From contig RJAE01000002.1 of NCBI GenBank assembly GCA_004000035.1, positions 1 through 64,000 on the forward strand: 64,000 nt of DNA. The letters are read 5' to 3'. The first letter of the stretch is position 1. Each line of letters starts with the position of its first letter. The notes below the pieces were generated by a model, which did no database searches, was not told where the DNA came from, and saw nothing but the letters and a program-made list of their open reading frames with translations. A program made the translations under genes and the position numbers. Below, one piece after another: positions 56,908 through 64,000 of the stretch. The stretch is from Arthrobacter sulfonylureivorans. Lineage in GTDB: Bacteria; Actinomycetota; Actinomycetes; Actinomycetales; Micrococcaceae.

Positions 56908-58599
56908 TCAGGCCTCCAGGACCACCGGGACGATCATCGGCCGGCGGCGGTGCCGCTTGTTCACCCACGTGCCAATCACCCGGCGTACCACCTGCTGCAG
57001 CTGGTACGTGGTGTGGTCCGTGTTGTTGACCACTGCCTCTTCGAGCGCGCTGATGATCTTCGGCTTGATGTCGTCGAAGACCGAATCGTCCTCGGCGAAC
57101 CCGCGGGCATGAATTTCCGGTCCGGAGACAATCTGGCCGGTGCTGCGGTTGACCACCGTGATCACGGAGATGAAACCCTCCTCGCCCAGGATCCGGCGGT
57201 CCTTGAGGTCCGCGTCGGTGATCTCGCCAATGCTCGATCCGTCCACGTACACGTATCCGCATTCGATCTGGCCGACAATCCGTGCGGTGCCGTCCTTCAG
57301 GTCGATGACCGATCCGTCGTCCGCCAGCAAGACGTTTTCCGCCGGCACACCGGTCTGTTCGGCCAGCCGCCCGTTGGCAATCAGGTGGCGAGTCTCGCCG
57401 TGCACCGGCAGGGCGTTCTTGGGCCGCAGGATGTTGTAGCAGTACAGCAGCTCGCCGGCCGCGGCGTGGCCGGACACGTGGACCTTGGCGTTGCCCTTGT
57501 GGATGACCTCCGCGCCGAGCTTCAACAGGCCGTTGATGACCCGGAAGACGGCGTTTTCGTTGCCCGGGATCAGCGAGGACGCCAGGATCACTGTGTCCCC
57601 CTTGCCGACCTGGATGCGGTGGTCCCCATTGGCCATCCGGGACAGGGCGGCCATGGGCTCGCCCTGCGATCCGGTGGACATCAGCACGATCCGGTCGTCC
57701 GGGAAGTCCTCCACGTTCTTCAGGTCCACCAGGATGCCCTCGGGAACATTCAGGAAGCCCAGTTTGGCGGCGATGTTCATGTTCCGCACCATGGAGCGGC
57801 CCACGAAGGCCACGTGCCTGCCGTGGGCGGCAGCGGCGTCGAGCACCTGCTGGACGCGGTGGATGTGGGAGGAAAACGAGGCGACGATGATGCGTTTCTG
57901 CACCTGGCCGAAGAGGCGCTCCAGCACCGGGCCGATTTCCTTCTCCGCGGTGGTGAAGCCGGGGATGTCGGCGTTGGTGGAGTCGGCCATGAGCAGGTCC
58001 ACGCCCTCCTCGCCGAGGCGGGCGAAAGCGCGCAGGTCGGTGATCCGTCCGTCCAGCGGCAGCTGGTCCATCTTGAAGTCGCCGGTGTGCAGCACCGTGC
58101 CGGCAGCGGTCCGGAGGAAGACCGCCAGCGCGTCCGGGATGGAGTGGTTGACCGCCACGAATTCGCATTCGAAGGGCCCGAACTGCTCGATTTGACCTTC
58201 GGCGACGGTGAGGGTGTAGGGCGTGATCCGGTGTTCGGCCAGCTTGGCCTCGACCAGGGCCAGGGTCAGCTGGGAGCCGATCAGCGGAATGTCCTGCCGC
58301 ATCCGCAACAGGTACGGGACGGCACCGATGTGGTCCTCGTGCCCGTGGGTGAGGACCACGCCGACGACGTCATCGAGCCGGTCCTCAATGTAGGAGAAGT
58401 CCGGCAGGATCAAGTCCACCCCGGGCTGGTGCTCTTCCGGGAACAGCACACCGCAGTCGACCACCAGCAGTTTCGAGTCGATCTCGAAGACCGCCATATT
58501 GCGGCCGATCTCCCCGAGTCCGCCGAGCGGAACAATCCGGAGCGTGCTCGGTTCGAGGCTGGGCGGGGTTCGGAGTTGGGTCAGCGTGGACTGGCTCAT
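56908..58599 (-). CDS. rnj: Ribonuclease J
   Basis: Metallo-beta-lactamase/beta-CASP RNase of 563 residues, with endo- and 5'-exonuclease activity on mRNA and rRNA. The metal motif is LTHGHEDHIGAVPYLL near residue 84. Other metal ligands are in VNHSIPDA and VLHTGDFKMDQ, and the beta-CASP motif is SHIHRVQQVLDAA. ATG at 58599 overlaps the dapA stop by four bases. The dapA-rnj pair is conserved in Actinobacteria. Confidence 0.95.
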   Translation of the reverse strand: MSQSTLTQLRTPPSLEPSTLRIVPLGGLGEIGRNMAVFEIDSKLLVVDCGVLFPEEHQPGVDLILPDFSYIEDRLDDVVGVVLTHGHEDHIGAVPYLLRMRQDIPLIGSQLTLALVEAKLAEHRITPYTLTVAEGQIEQFGPFECEFVAVNHSIPDALAVFLRTAAGTVLHTGDFKMDQLPLDGRITDLRAFARLGEEGVDLLMADSTNADIPGFTTAEKEIGPVLERLFGQVQKRIIVASFSSHIHRVQQVLDAAAAHGRHVAFVGRSMVRNMNIAAKLGFLNVPEGILVDLKNVEDFPDDRIVLMSTGSQGEPMAALSRMANGDHRIQVGKGDTVILASSLIPGNENAVFRVINGLLKLGAEVIHKGNAKVHVSGHAAAGELLYCYNILRPKNALPVHGETRHLIANGRLAEQTGVPAENVLLADDGSVIDLKDGTARIVGQIECGYVYVDGSSIGEITDADLKDRRILGEEGFISVITVVNRSTGQIVSGPEIHARGFAEDDSVFDDIKPKIISALEEAVVNNTDHTTYQLQQVVRRVIGTWVNKRHRRRPMIVPVVLEA

Positions 58600-59519
58600 C
58601 GGGCGTTCAGGGCCTCCAGTGTCCAGCCGGCCTCCGTCAGGTCCGCGCGGATGGGCGCGAGCTCGGCCTCCGACGGTTCCACCAGCGGCAGCCGGACCAC
58701 CGCGTTGGGCAGGACGCCCTGCCACTTCAGGACCTGCTTGGCGGCGACGGCGCCCTGCACGTGGGTCATCACGGCCCGGATGACCGGGTCCAACTCGAAA
58801 TGGAGCCGGCGCGCGGTGGCGAAGTCCCCCGCCAGTGCGGCATCAACCAGCTCGCGGAACTGCCGGGTAGCGACGTGGGCGGTCACGCTCACCACGCCGA
58901 CGGCTCCGGCTGCCATCAGCGGCAGGGTCAGTCCGTCGTCGCCCGAGTAGACGTCCAGGTCCGTGTTGGCCAGGACGCGGGTGGTCTCGCCGTAGTCCGC
59001 CTTGGCGTCCTTGAGCGCCACGACGAGCGGGTGCTCGGCCAACCGGATCAAGGTGTCCGTCTCGATCGAGATGCCTGCGCGGCCGGGGATGTCGTAGACC
59101 ATGACCGGCAGGCCGATGGCGGAGGCGATGGTTTCGATATGGGCCTGGACGCCCGCCTGGCTCGGCTTGTTGTAGTACGGGGCGGTGATGAGCAGTCCGT
59201 CCACTCCGACGGCGGCGGCACGCCGGGACAGGCTGATGGAATGGCGCGTGTCGTTGGTGGTCGACCCGGCAATGACCTTGGCCCGTCCACCGACCGCCTC
59301 GACGACCGTGCGGAACATCGCTTCGTTCTCGGCGTCGGTCAGCGTTGATGTTTCGCCGGTGGTGCCGGTGACGACGAGTCCGTCGCAGCCGTCCTGGACC
59401 AGTTTGTCCGCCAATTCGGCGGTTTTCAGGTAGTCCACCTCGCCCTCCTCGGTGAAGGGGGTGACCATTGCGGTGACCAGGGTGCCGAAGGGATACTCAC
59501 GAACGTCAGACTCAGCCAT
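58596..59519 (-). CDS. dapA: 4-hydroxy-tetrahydrodipicolinate synthase
   Basis: First committed step of lysine/DAP synthesis, condensing pyruvate with aspartate semialdehyde. It has 307 residues. The GTTGE motif is in VVTGTTGETSTL, the tyrosine in LLITAPYYNKPSQ, and the Schiff-base lysine in VALKDAKADYG near residue 168. Start at 59519 (MAESDVREYPFG) has TAACGT 7 bases upstream and no ribosome site, suggesting a leaderless mRNA; an in-frame ATG at 59567 is the alternative. It is coupled to rnj. Confidence 0.95.
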   Translation of the reverse strand: MAESDVREYPFGTLVTAMVTPFTEEGEVDYLKTAELADKLVQDGCDGLVVTGTTGETSTLTDAENEAMFRTVVEAVGGRAKVIAGSTTNDTRHSISLSRRAAAVGVDGLLITAPYYNKPSQAGVQAHIETIASAIGLPVMVYDIPGRAGISIETDTLIRLAEHPLVVALKDAKADYGETTRVLANTDLDVYSGDDGLTLPLMAAGAVGVVSVTAHVATRQFRELVDAALAGDFATARRLHFELDPVIRAVMTHVQGAVAAKQVLKWQGVLPNAVVRLPLVEPSEAELAPIRADLTEAGWTLEALNAR

Positions 59520-59526
59520 AGGGAAA

Positions 59527-59532
59527 ACGTTA
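59527..59532 (-). promoter_or_regulatory. -10-like TAACGT for dapA
   Basis: TAACGT on the minus strand ends 7 bases before the dapA ATG at 59519. No ribosome-binding sequence lies between. The position fits a leaderless transcript; the -35 is unclear. Confidence 0.4.
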
Positions 59533-59563
59533 CCGTGTCCGGAGGCGGTATCAGGCAACGGTG

Positions 59564-60367
59564 TCAACGGTGCGCGTGGACCCGTTCCAAGAAACCCGTC
59601 AACAGCGCAGTCACGTCTTCCTGGGCGGACAGGCAGCTGGCGTGGTCCAAACCGGGCAATTCGGCAAAGTGTCCGTCCGGCAGCAGGGCGGCGGCCTGGC
59701 GCGATTCCTCGGCCCGGGGGTGGTCCTTGCTGCCGGCGATCAGCAGGACCGGCAACTGGATCTGCTGGACCACGCGCGGATCGAGTCCCGGCAACTCTTC
59801 GCCAGCGCGGAAGTAGGCTGCCAGCGCCGCCGGGTCGTTCGCCAGGAAGGCCTGCCGGGTGGCCGGGTCCACCGCCCCGGTGCGGCGATCGTTCCAGCGG
59901 CGGAGGAACTCCTCCATGCCGCCCGTCTCAAGCGCGTCCAGGTAGTCGGGAAAGAAGAGTTTGCCGACCTGGCCGGCCATGCTCCGGTGGGTCCCGCCGA
60001 GCATGGTGAGCGAACGCAGGCGATGCTGCAGGGAGGCGGCCATCGCCAGCCCGACCCGTGCGCCAAAGGAGTAGCCGAAGTAATGCACGCTCTGCAGCCC
60101 GCAGGCGTCCAGCACCGCTTCGACGTCGCCCATAAAGCGCTCCATCGTGTAGGCGTCATCGTCGTGCGGTTTGTCACTGCGGCCATGTCCGCGCATGTCC
60201 AGCGAGACCACCCGGTAACGCGGTTTGAGGGCGCGCTGGTAGCCCAGTCCCCGCCAGGTAGCCTTGGACAACGCCGTTCCGTGGACCAACAGCAGCGGTT
60301 CGCCGCTGCCGGTGTCCTCGAAAGCCAGCCTCACGCCGTCGTACTCGTTGACAGCGAATCCCATCAT
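59564..60367 (-). CDS. Alpha/beta hydrolase
   Basis: A 267-residue alpha/beta-fold hydrolase of the epoxide hydrolase/lactonase-like group. The oxyanion motif is LLVHGTALSKATW, MRGHGRSDKP follows, the nucleophile elbow is GYSFGARVG (Ser near 98), and the late acid and His are in LLIAGSKDHPRAEE and LPGLDHASCL. The substrate is unknown. It ends 44 bases before dapA on the same strand and is divergent from the membrane gene at 60485. Confidence 0.85.
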   Translation of the reverse strand: MMGFAVNEYDGVRLAFEDTGSGEPLLLVHGTALSKATWRGLGYQRALKPRYRVVSLDMRGHGRSDKPHDDDAYTMERFMGDVEAVLDACGLQSVHYFGYSFGARVGLAMAASLQHRLRSLTMLGGTHRSMAGQVGKLFFPDYLDALETGGMEEFLRRWNDRRTGAVDPATRQAFLANDPAALAAYFRAGEELPGLDPRVVQQIQLPVLLIAGSKDHPRAEESRQAAALLPDGHFAELPGLDHASCLSAQEDVTALLTGFLERVHAHR

Positions 60368-60484
60368 GGCCGCTCCCCGGCCGCCGGAGAACAGTGTGTG
60401 AAGGTGTCCATTCCCTCACGGTATCGCGTGCCGGCCGCTGAACTTTCCCACCGGTCCTCCGGCCGGCTGTGAGAATATCTGTGC

Positions 60485-61669
60485 ATGCCCTCTGCTTCCA
60501 CCGGCCGCCGGATTGCCGGAATCGACGCCGCCCGCGGCATCGCCCTGCTGGGCATGATGGCTACCCACATCTTTGCGCCGTGGACTGCCGGGACGAATCC
60601 GGAGCCGAATTTCGTTGGCCTGGTGTTGTCCGGTCGGTCCTCGGCGCTGTTCGCGGTCCTGGCCGGAGTGGGGCTGGCACTGCTGACCGGCGGCAGCCGC
60701 GGCCACCAGGGCGGCAGCCTGGCCGCGGACCGCGGCGGCATCGCCGTGCGCGCCCTGCTGATCGCGACCGTCGGCATGATGCTGGGCACGCTGGAAGTGA
60801 ACGTTGCGGTGATCCTGGTCCACTATGCCGTGCTGTTCCTGTGTGCGCTGCCGTTCCTGCAGCTGCGCCGCCGGGTGCTGGCGCTCTGGGCCGCCGGGTG
60901 GATCATCCTCTCCCCGGTGCTGGCGCACCTGCTGCGCCCCGTGGCGGAAGCTGCCGTGGACCCGGCCGAGCTGGGCCACAACCCCATGGTCTATGACCTG
61001 CTGACGCCGGCCACGCTGCTCAGCGACCTTTTCCTGACCGGCTATTACCCGGTGGTGCAGTGGCTTGGCTATCTGCTCGCCGGGTTGCTGATCGGCCGGC
61101 TGGAACTGCAGCGCACCGGCGTGCAGCTGGGACTGCTGGCCGTGGGCGCGGTGCTGGCGGTGGCGGCCAAAGCCGGCTCCTGGCTGGTGATGGACCGGCT
61201 GGGCGGTTATGCCGAAGTAGCAGCCACCGAGTCGGCACAACGGGCAGACTTCGATCTGGTGTACCAAGTAAACATGAGCTGGATCGAGCAGCGCGGTTCG
61301 TGGTGGTGGCTGGGCGGCTCATCACCGCACTCCGGAACGAGCTTCGATTTGCTGCACACGGTAGGCACCTCGGCCGTGGTGCTGGCGGTCTGCCTGCTGC
61401 TGACCTCGCGGCTGCCGTGGCTGCTGCTGCCGCTCTCGGGCGCCGGCGCCATGACCCTGACGCTCTACTCCGCCCATGTCTGGGTCCTCAGCACGCTGCC
61501 CCCGAACGCCCCGGATCTGCCGGTGTACCTGTGGCAGGCGGTTGCGGCGATGGTCATCGGGATGGTCTTCCACGCCCTGGGCTGGCGCGGACCGTTCGAG
61601 CTGGTGATCTCCACCGCGTCCCGGCTCACCCGCGATGCGCTCAAGCCGACCGGCAGCCGGTCCCGCTGA
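60485..61669 (+). CDS. Membrane protein, DUF1624/DUF418 acyltransferase-like
   Basis: A 394-residue polytopic membrane protein with about ten hydrophobic segments. The N-terminus RRIAGIDAARGIALLGMMATHIF matches the heparan-alpha-glucosaminide N-acetyltransferase-like (DUF1624) and DUF418 families, where the Asp/Arg and His residues are conserved. It may transfer acyl groups to a sugar or polymer at the membrane, but the substrate is not known. It is divergent from the hydrolase and convergent with the TPR-like gene. Confidence 0.72.
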   Translation: MPSASTGRRIAGIDAARGIALLGMMATHIFAPWTAGTNPEPNFVGLVLSGRSSALFAVLAGVGLALLTGGSRGHQGGSLAADRGGIAVRALLIATVGMMLGTLEVNVAVILVHYAVLFLCALPFLQLRRRVLALWAAGWIILSPVLAHLLRPVAEAAVDPAELGHNPMVYDLLTPATLLSDLFLTGYYPVVQWLGYLLAGLLIGRLELQRTGVQLGLLAVGAVLAVAAKAGSWLVMDRLGGYAEVAATESAQRADFDLVYQVNMSWIEQRGSWWWLGGSSPHSGTSFDLLHTVGTSAVVLAVCLLLTSRLPWLLLPLSGAGAMTLTLYSAHVWVLSTLPPNAPDLPVYLWQAVAAMVIGMVFHALGWRGPFELVISTASRLTRDALKPTGSRSR

Positions 61670-61678
61670 GCACTCAGC

Positions 61679-62185
61679 TCAGGAGCGGCTGAGTCCGATC
61701 GCGTGGCGCATCGACTCGCGGGCGCGCTTGCGGTCGCCGGCCGCGTCGTAGGCGCAGGAGAGGCGGAACCAGCTGCGCCAGTCCTCCGGCGCTGCCTCGG
61801 CCTCGGCTTTGTACTTGAGGAACTCCTGGTCCGCTGCCTCCCGGACAATCCGCCCGCCGGGCGTGCGCGGCAGGTTGTCCACCGGCAGGCCGCCTTCGGC
61901 TTCCAGCGTCCGGGCAAGCTTGGACATCCGCGAGCCGAACAGCAATTCCCGGCTCAGCGCCCAGGCGCCGATGACGGGCAGGATCACCAGGGCGACGCCC
62001 AGTCCTTTGGCCACGAGGTCCGGTTCGCTGAGCATCAGCCAAGCCCGCTGCAGGGTGGCTATCAGATAGCCCACCAGCAGGACGATGATCACACCGACCC
62101 AGATTTTTGCTCCGTGCCGGGTGTACCAGCCGACGCCGCCGTTGCCGCCGCCGGGCACGCCTGCCGTTTCTTCAGTGTTGCTCAT
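61679..62185 (-). CDS. Membrane protein with C-terminal TPR-like helices
   Basis: A 168-residue protein with two membrane segments (IWVGVIIVLLVGYLIATL and GLGVALVILPVIGAWALS). Its cytosolic C-terminal region ends with DWRSWFRLSCAYDAAGDRKRARESMRHAI, a tetratricopeptide-like helix pair. The N-terminus is glycine-rich. It overlaps the dapB stop by four bases, a pairing seen in related actinobacteria. Function unknown. Confidence 0.7.
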   Translation of the reverse strand: MSNTEETAGVPGGGNGGVGWYTRHGAKIWVGVIIVLLVGYLIATLQRAWLMLSEPDLVAKGLGVALVILPVIGAWALSRELLFGSRMSKLARTLEAEGGLPVDNLPRTPGGRIVREAADQEFLKYKAEAEAAPEDWRSWFRLSCAYDAAGDRKRARESMRHAIGLSRS

Positions 62186-62937
62186 GAAAGTTCCAGGTAC
62201 CCGTCCAGTCCGTAGGTCAGTCCGGGCCGCCCTGTGACGGTCCGGACGCCCAGCAATACGCCGGGCATGAAAGAGGCGCGGTCGAACGAATCGTGCCGGA
62301 TGGTGAGCTGTTCGCCCGGGCCGCCGAGCAGCACCTCCTGGTGCGCCACCAGGCCGCGCAGCCGCACGCTGTGCACGCGCACGCCGTCCACATCCGCCCC
62401 GCGGGCACCGTCCAGCGCCTTGGTGGTGGCGTCCGGGCCGGCGGGAACGTCGGCCGCGTCGCGGGCGGCCGCCACCAGCTGCGCGGTGCGGATGGCGGTG
62501 CCGGAGGGTGCATCCACCTTGTCCGGGTGGTGCAGTTCGATGATTTCCACCGATTCGAAGTACTTGGCCGCCGTGGCGGCGAACGAGGATGCCAGCACCG
62601 AGCCGAGCGCGAAGTTGGGCGCGATCAGTACCCCCGTCCCGGGGTGCTGCTCCAGCAGCTGCGCCAGCGACGCGCGCTTGGCTTCGTCCCAGCCGGTGGT
62701 GCCGACCACTGCGTGCATGCCGTGTTCGACGGCGAACCGGACGTTGGCTTCGGTGTTCTCCGGTGTGGTCAGGTCCACCACCACCCGGGCTCCGGCGGAG
62801 ACCAGTTCCTCGAGGGAGTCGCCGCGCTTCAGCGCGGCCACCAGTTCCAGGTCAGGGGCGGACTCGATGGCCGTGACGGCCTCGCTCCCCATCCGTCCGC
62901 CGGCGCCCAGCACGGCCACCGCAAGTTGCTCAGTCAT
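62182..62937 (-). CDS. dapB: 4-hydroxy-tetrahydrodipicolinate reductase
   Basis: Second enzyme of the DAP branch, 251 residues. The nucleotide loop is VLGAGGRMGSEAV at the N-terminus, the catalytic region is ELHHPDKVDAPSGTA, and the family segment IAPNFALGSVL is present. ATG at 62937 has GGAGG upstream; an open frame to 63060 is antisense-like to moaE. It acts after DapA and before DapF, both in this window but in separate operons. Confidence 0.96.
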   Translation of the reverse strand: MTEQLAVAVLGAGGRMGSEAVTAIESAPDLELVAALKRGDSLEELVSAGARVVVDLTTPENTEANVRFAVEHGMHAVVGTTGWDEAKRASLAQLLEQHPGTGVLIAPNFALGSVLASSFAATAAKYFESVEIIELHHPDKVDAPSGTAIRTAQLVAAARDAADVPAGPDATTKALDGARGADVDGVRVHSVRLRGLVAHQEVLLGGPGEQLTIRHDSFDRASFMPGVLLGVRTVTGRPGLTYGLDGYLELS

Positions 62938-62953
62938 GCCCTCCAGCGTATCG

Positions 62954-63382
62954 CTACTGCCCGATGCCGACCCATTCGGTGCTGCCGTCGGCGAAGTGCT
63001 GTTCCTTCCACACGGGAACCTCTTCCTTGATCCGGTCCACCAGTTCCGAGCAGGCGGCAAAGGCCGCGGCGCGGTGTGCCGACGCGACGGCGGCCACCAG
63101 GGCAGGATCGCCGATCGCCAGCGGGCCGGTGCGGTGCGCCACCCAGATCCGGACGCCGTCGTGTTCCGCGGCGATCCGGCCGGCGACCTCCGCGATCACC
63201 CGTTGGGCGCTGGGGTGGGCCGAGTAGGACAGCGCGGCCACGGCCTGGCCGCCGTCGTGATTGCGGACCACTCCGCTGAAGCTGACCACGGCACCGCATT
63301 CGGCCGAATCCACCGCGGCCGTCGCTTCGGCGACGTCGATTGCGTCACCGGTCACCGCCGCATACAACACCGTGCTGGTCAT
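62954..63382 (-). CDS. moaE: Molybdopterin synthase catalytic subunit
   Basis: MoaE, 142 residues, which transfers sulfur from MoaD thiocarboxylate to precursor Z. Family motifs are CGAVVSFSGVVRNHDGG, IWVAHRTGPLAIGDPAL, and the catalytic lysine region VDRIKEEVPVWKEQHF. It overlaps mog by four bases in a moaC-mog-moaE operon. MoaD is not seen here. Confidence 0.94.
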   Translation of the reverse strand: MTSTVLYAAVTGDAIDVAEATAAVDSAECGAVVSFSGVVRNHDGGQAVAALSYSAHPSAQRVIAEVAGRIAAEHDGVRIWVAHRTGPLAIGDPALVAAVASAHRAAAFAACSELVDRIKEEVPVWKEQHFADGSTEWVGIGQ

Positions 63383-63912
63383 GGTTGTCCTTCCGTCCGC
63401 CGCGTGCTTCCAGTATCCCCCGGCCCCGCATGGCCGGCGTCGGTGTTCCCCTCCAGCTGGGCGCAGATGTGGCCGATCAGCGGGTCCAGCGCGGCCAGGC
63501 CGTCGCGCACTCCGCCGGGCGACCCGGGCAGGTTGACCACGAAGGTGGATCCGGTGGTGCCGGCCACGCCCCTGCTCAGCGCCGCCAGCGGCGTCTTGGC
63601 GCGTCCGTAGGCGCGGATGGCTTCCATCACGCCCGGCAAATCGCGTTCCAGCACGACGGCGGTGATCTCCGGGGTGCGGTCGTCGGCAGCCAGTCCGGTT
63701 CCTCCGCTGGTGACGATGACGCGGGGCCGCGCGGCCAGCATCTTTTGCAGCACGCGGCGGACGGGCTCGCCGTCGGCGACGATTTGCGGCACCCCGGCGG
63801 CCAGGCCGTGGCCGGCCAGCCATTCGGAAATCAGCGGCGCGCATTCGTCCTCGTAGGCTCCGGCCGCGGCGCGGGTGGAGGCGATGATGATGCCGGCGGT
63901 CCTCGCGCTCAC
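63379..63912 (-). CDS. Molybdenum cofactor biosynthesis protein MoaB/Mog
   Basis: A 177-residue MoCF-fold protein that adenylates molybdopterin. Motifs are VTSGGTGLAADDRTPE (about residue 70) and VVNLPGSPGGVRDGL. The C-terminal 25 residues are a polar tail. The GTG start overlaps the moaC stop (GTGA), and the 3' end overlaps moaE. MoaB and MogA cannot be separated with confidence by eye. Confidence 0.9.
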   Translation of the reverse strand: MSARTAGIIIASTRAAAGAYEDECAPLISEWLAGHGLAAGVPQIVADGEPVRRVLQKMLAARPRVIVTSGGTGLAADDRTPEITAVVLERDLPGVMEAIRAYGRAKTPLAALSRGVAGTTGSTFVVNLPGSPGGVRDGLAALDPLIGHICAQLEGNTDAGHAGPGDTGSTRRTEGQP

Positions 63913-64000
63913 AGCGCCCAGTCCCCGCTCTTGCCTCCGGATTTGGCCAGCACCTTGATGTCGGAGATCACCGCGTGCTTGTCCACCGCCTTGACCATGT
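63909..64000 (-). CDS. moaC: Cyclic pyranopterin monophosphate synthase, C-terminal end (partial)
   Basis: The minus strand at the window edge translates to MVKAVDKHAVISDIKVLAK followed by SGGKSGDWAL and a stop. This is the conserved C-terminus of MoaC, which forms cPMP from the GTP-derived precursor. The rest lies beyond position 64000. The stop overlaps the mog start by four bases, confirming the operon. Confidence 0.9.
   Translation of the reverse strand, partial: MVKAVDKHAVISDIKVLAKSGGKSGDWAL

Overview
This window is high-GC actinobacterial chromosome and reads as a member of the Micrococcaceae close to Arthrobacter. The evidence is the gene content and order: argCJBDFR-H, pheS-pheT, infC-rpmI-rplT next to DUF1844, priA with hisH/hisB/hisC, lexA divergent from a small LysM gene, recA-recX next to DUF3046, and ftsK-pgsA-cinA-clgR. 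Mycobacterial-type SOS boxes and apparent leaderless starts fit the same group. I see no insertion sequence, prophage, CRISPR array, tRNA or complete rRNA gene. The left edge carries the promoter and pre-16S leader of an rRNA operon that runs leftwards out of the window.

Layout. 1-524: rrn promoter and leader, then the tyrS terminator. 525-6395 (minus): tyrS and a HelD-type RNA polymerase-associated helicase with overlapping ends, then apt, a 3-methyladenine glycosylase and a double SRPBCC protein. 6498-13934 (minus): arginine operon argC-J-B-D-F-R-H, mostly joined by 4-base overlaps, behind a pair of ARG boxes; argG is not present. 14122-21154: a quinone oxidoreductase, then the most unusual locus, a 1290-residue Pls/PosA-type membrane NRPS (poly-epsilon-lysine synthetase architecture), a translationally coupled M1 aminopeptidase, and a convergent Sfp-type phosphopantetheinyl transferase. 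21238-24856: pheS-pheT. 24965-31669: a small HExxH protein, dinB broken by an in-frame TAG, a divergent radical SAM gene whose start region carries an SOS box, NUDIX, MFS and CDF genes, and a TrmH-like methyltransferase. 31715-33950: infC-rpmI-rplT with an AUU start and a repeat-rich tail on IF3, and a C-terminal domain fused to L20. 34245-38994: DUF1844, sseB, priA, a small membrane protein, hisH, hisB, hisC. 39067-44114: LysM protein and lexA around two SOS boxes, then dinG and hflX. 44543-51540: an RsmC/RlmG-like methyltransferase, dapF, miaA, miaB, a lytic-transglycosylase-like protein, recX, recA, DUF3046. 51670-60367: MarR regulator, clgR, cinA, pgsA, ftsK, RNase J, dapA and a hydrolase. 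60485-64000: a membrane acyltransferase-like protein, a TPR-like membrane protein, dapB, moaE, mog/moaB and the end of moaC.

How the genes work together. Most of the window is core metabolism and information processing. A DNA-damage theme recurs: lexA, recA, recX, dinG, dinB and the radical SAM gene are here, and sites close to TCGAAC-N4-GTTCGA lie at the lexA/LysM, dinB/radical SAM and recA promoter regions. The Pls-like cluster has the parts needed to assemble a peptide polymer at the membrane: an adenylation domain whose specificity residues I read as lysine-like, a carrier domain, three pairs of membrane segments around three beta-helix-like domains, a dedicated-looking PPTase, and a coupled aminopeptidase that may trim or degrade the product. 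The product is inferred, not shown.
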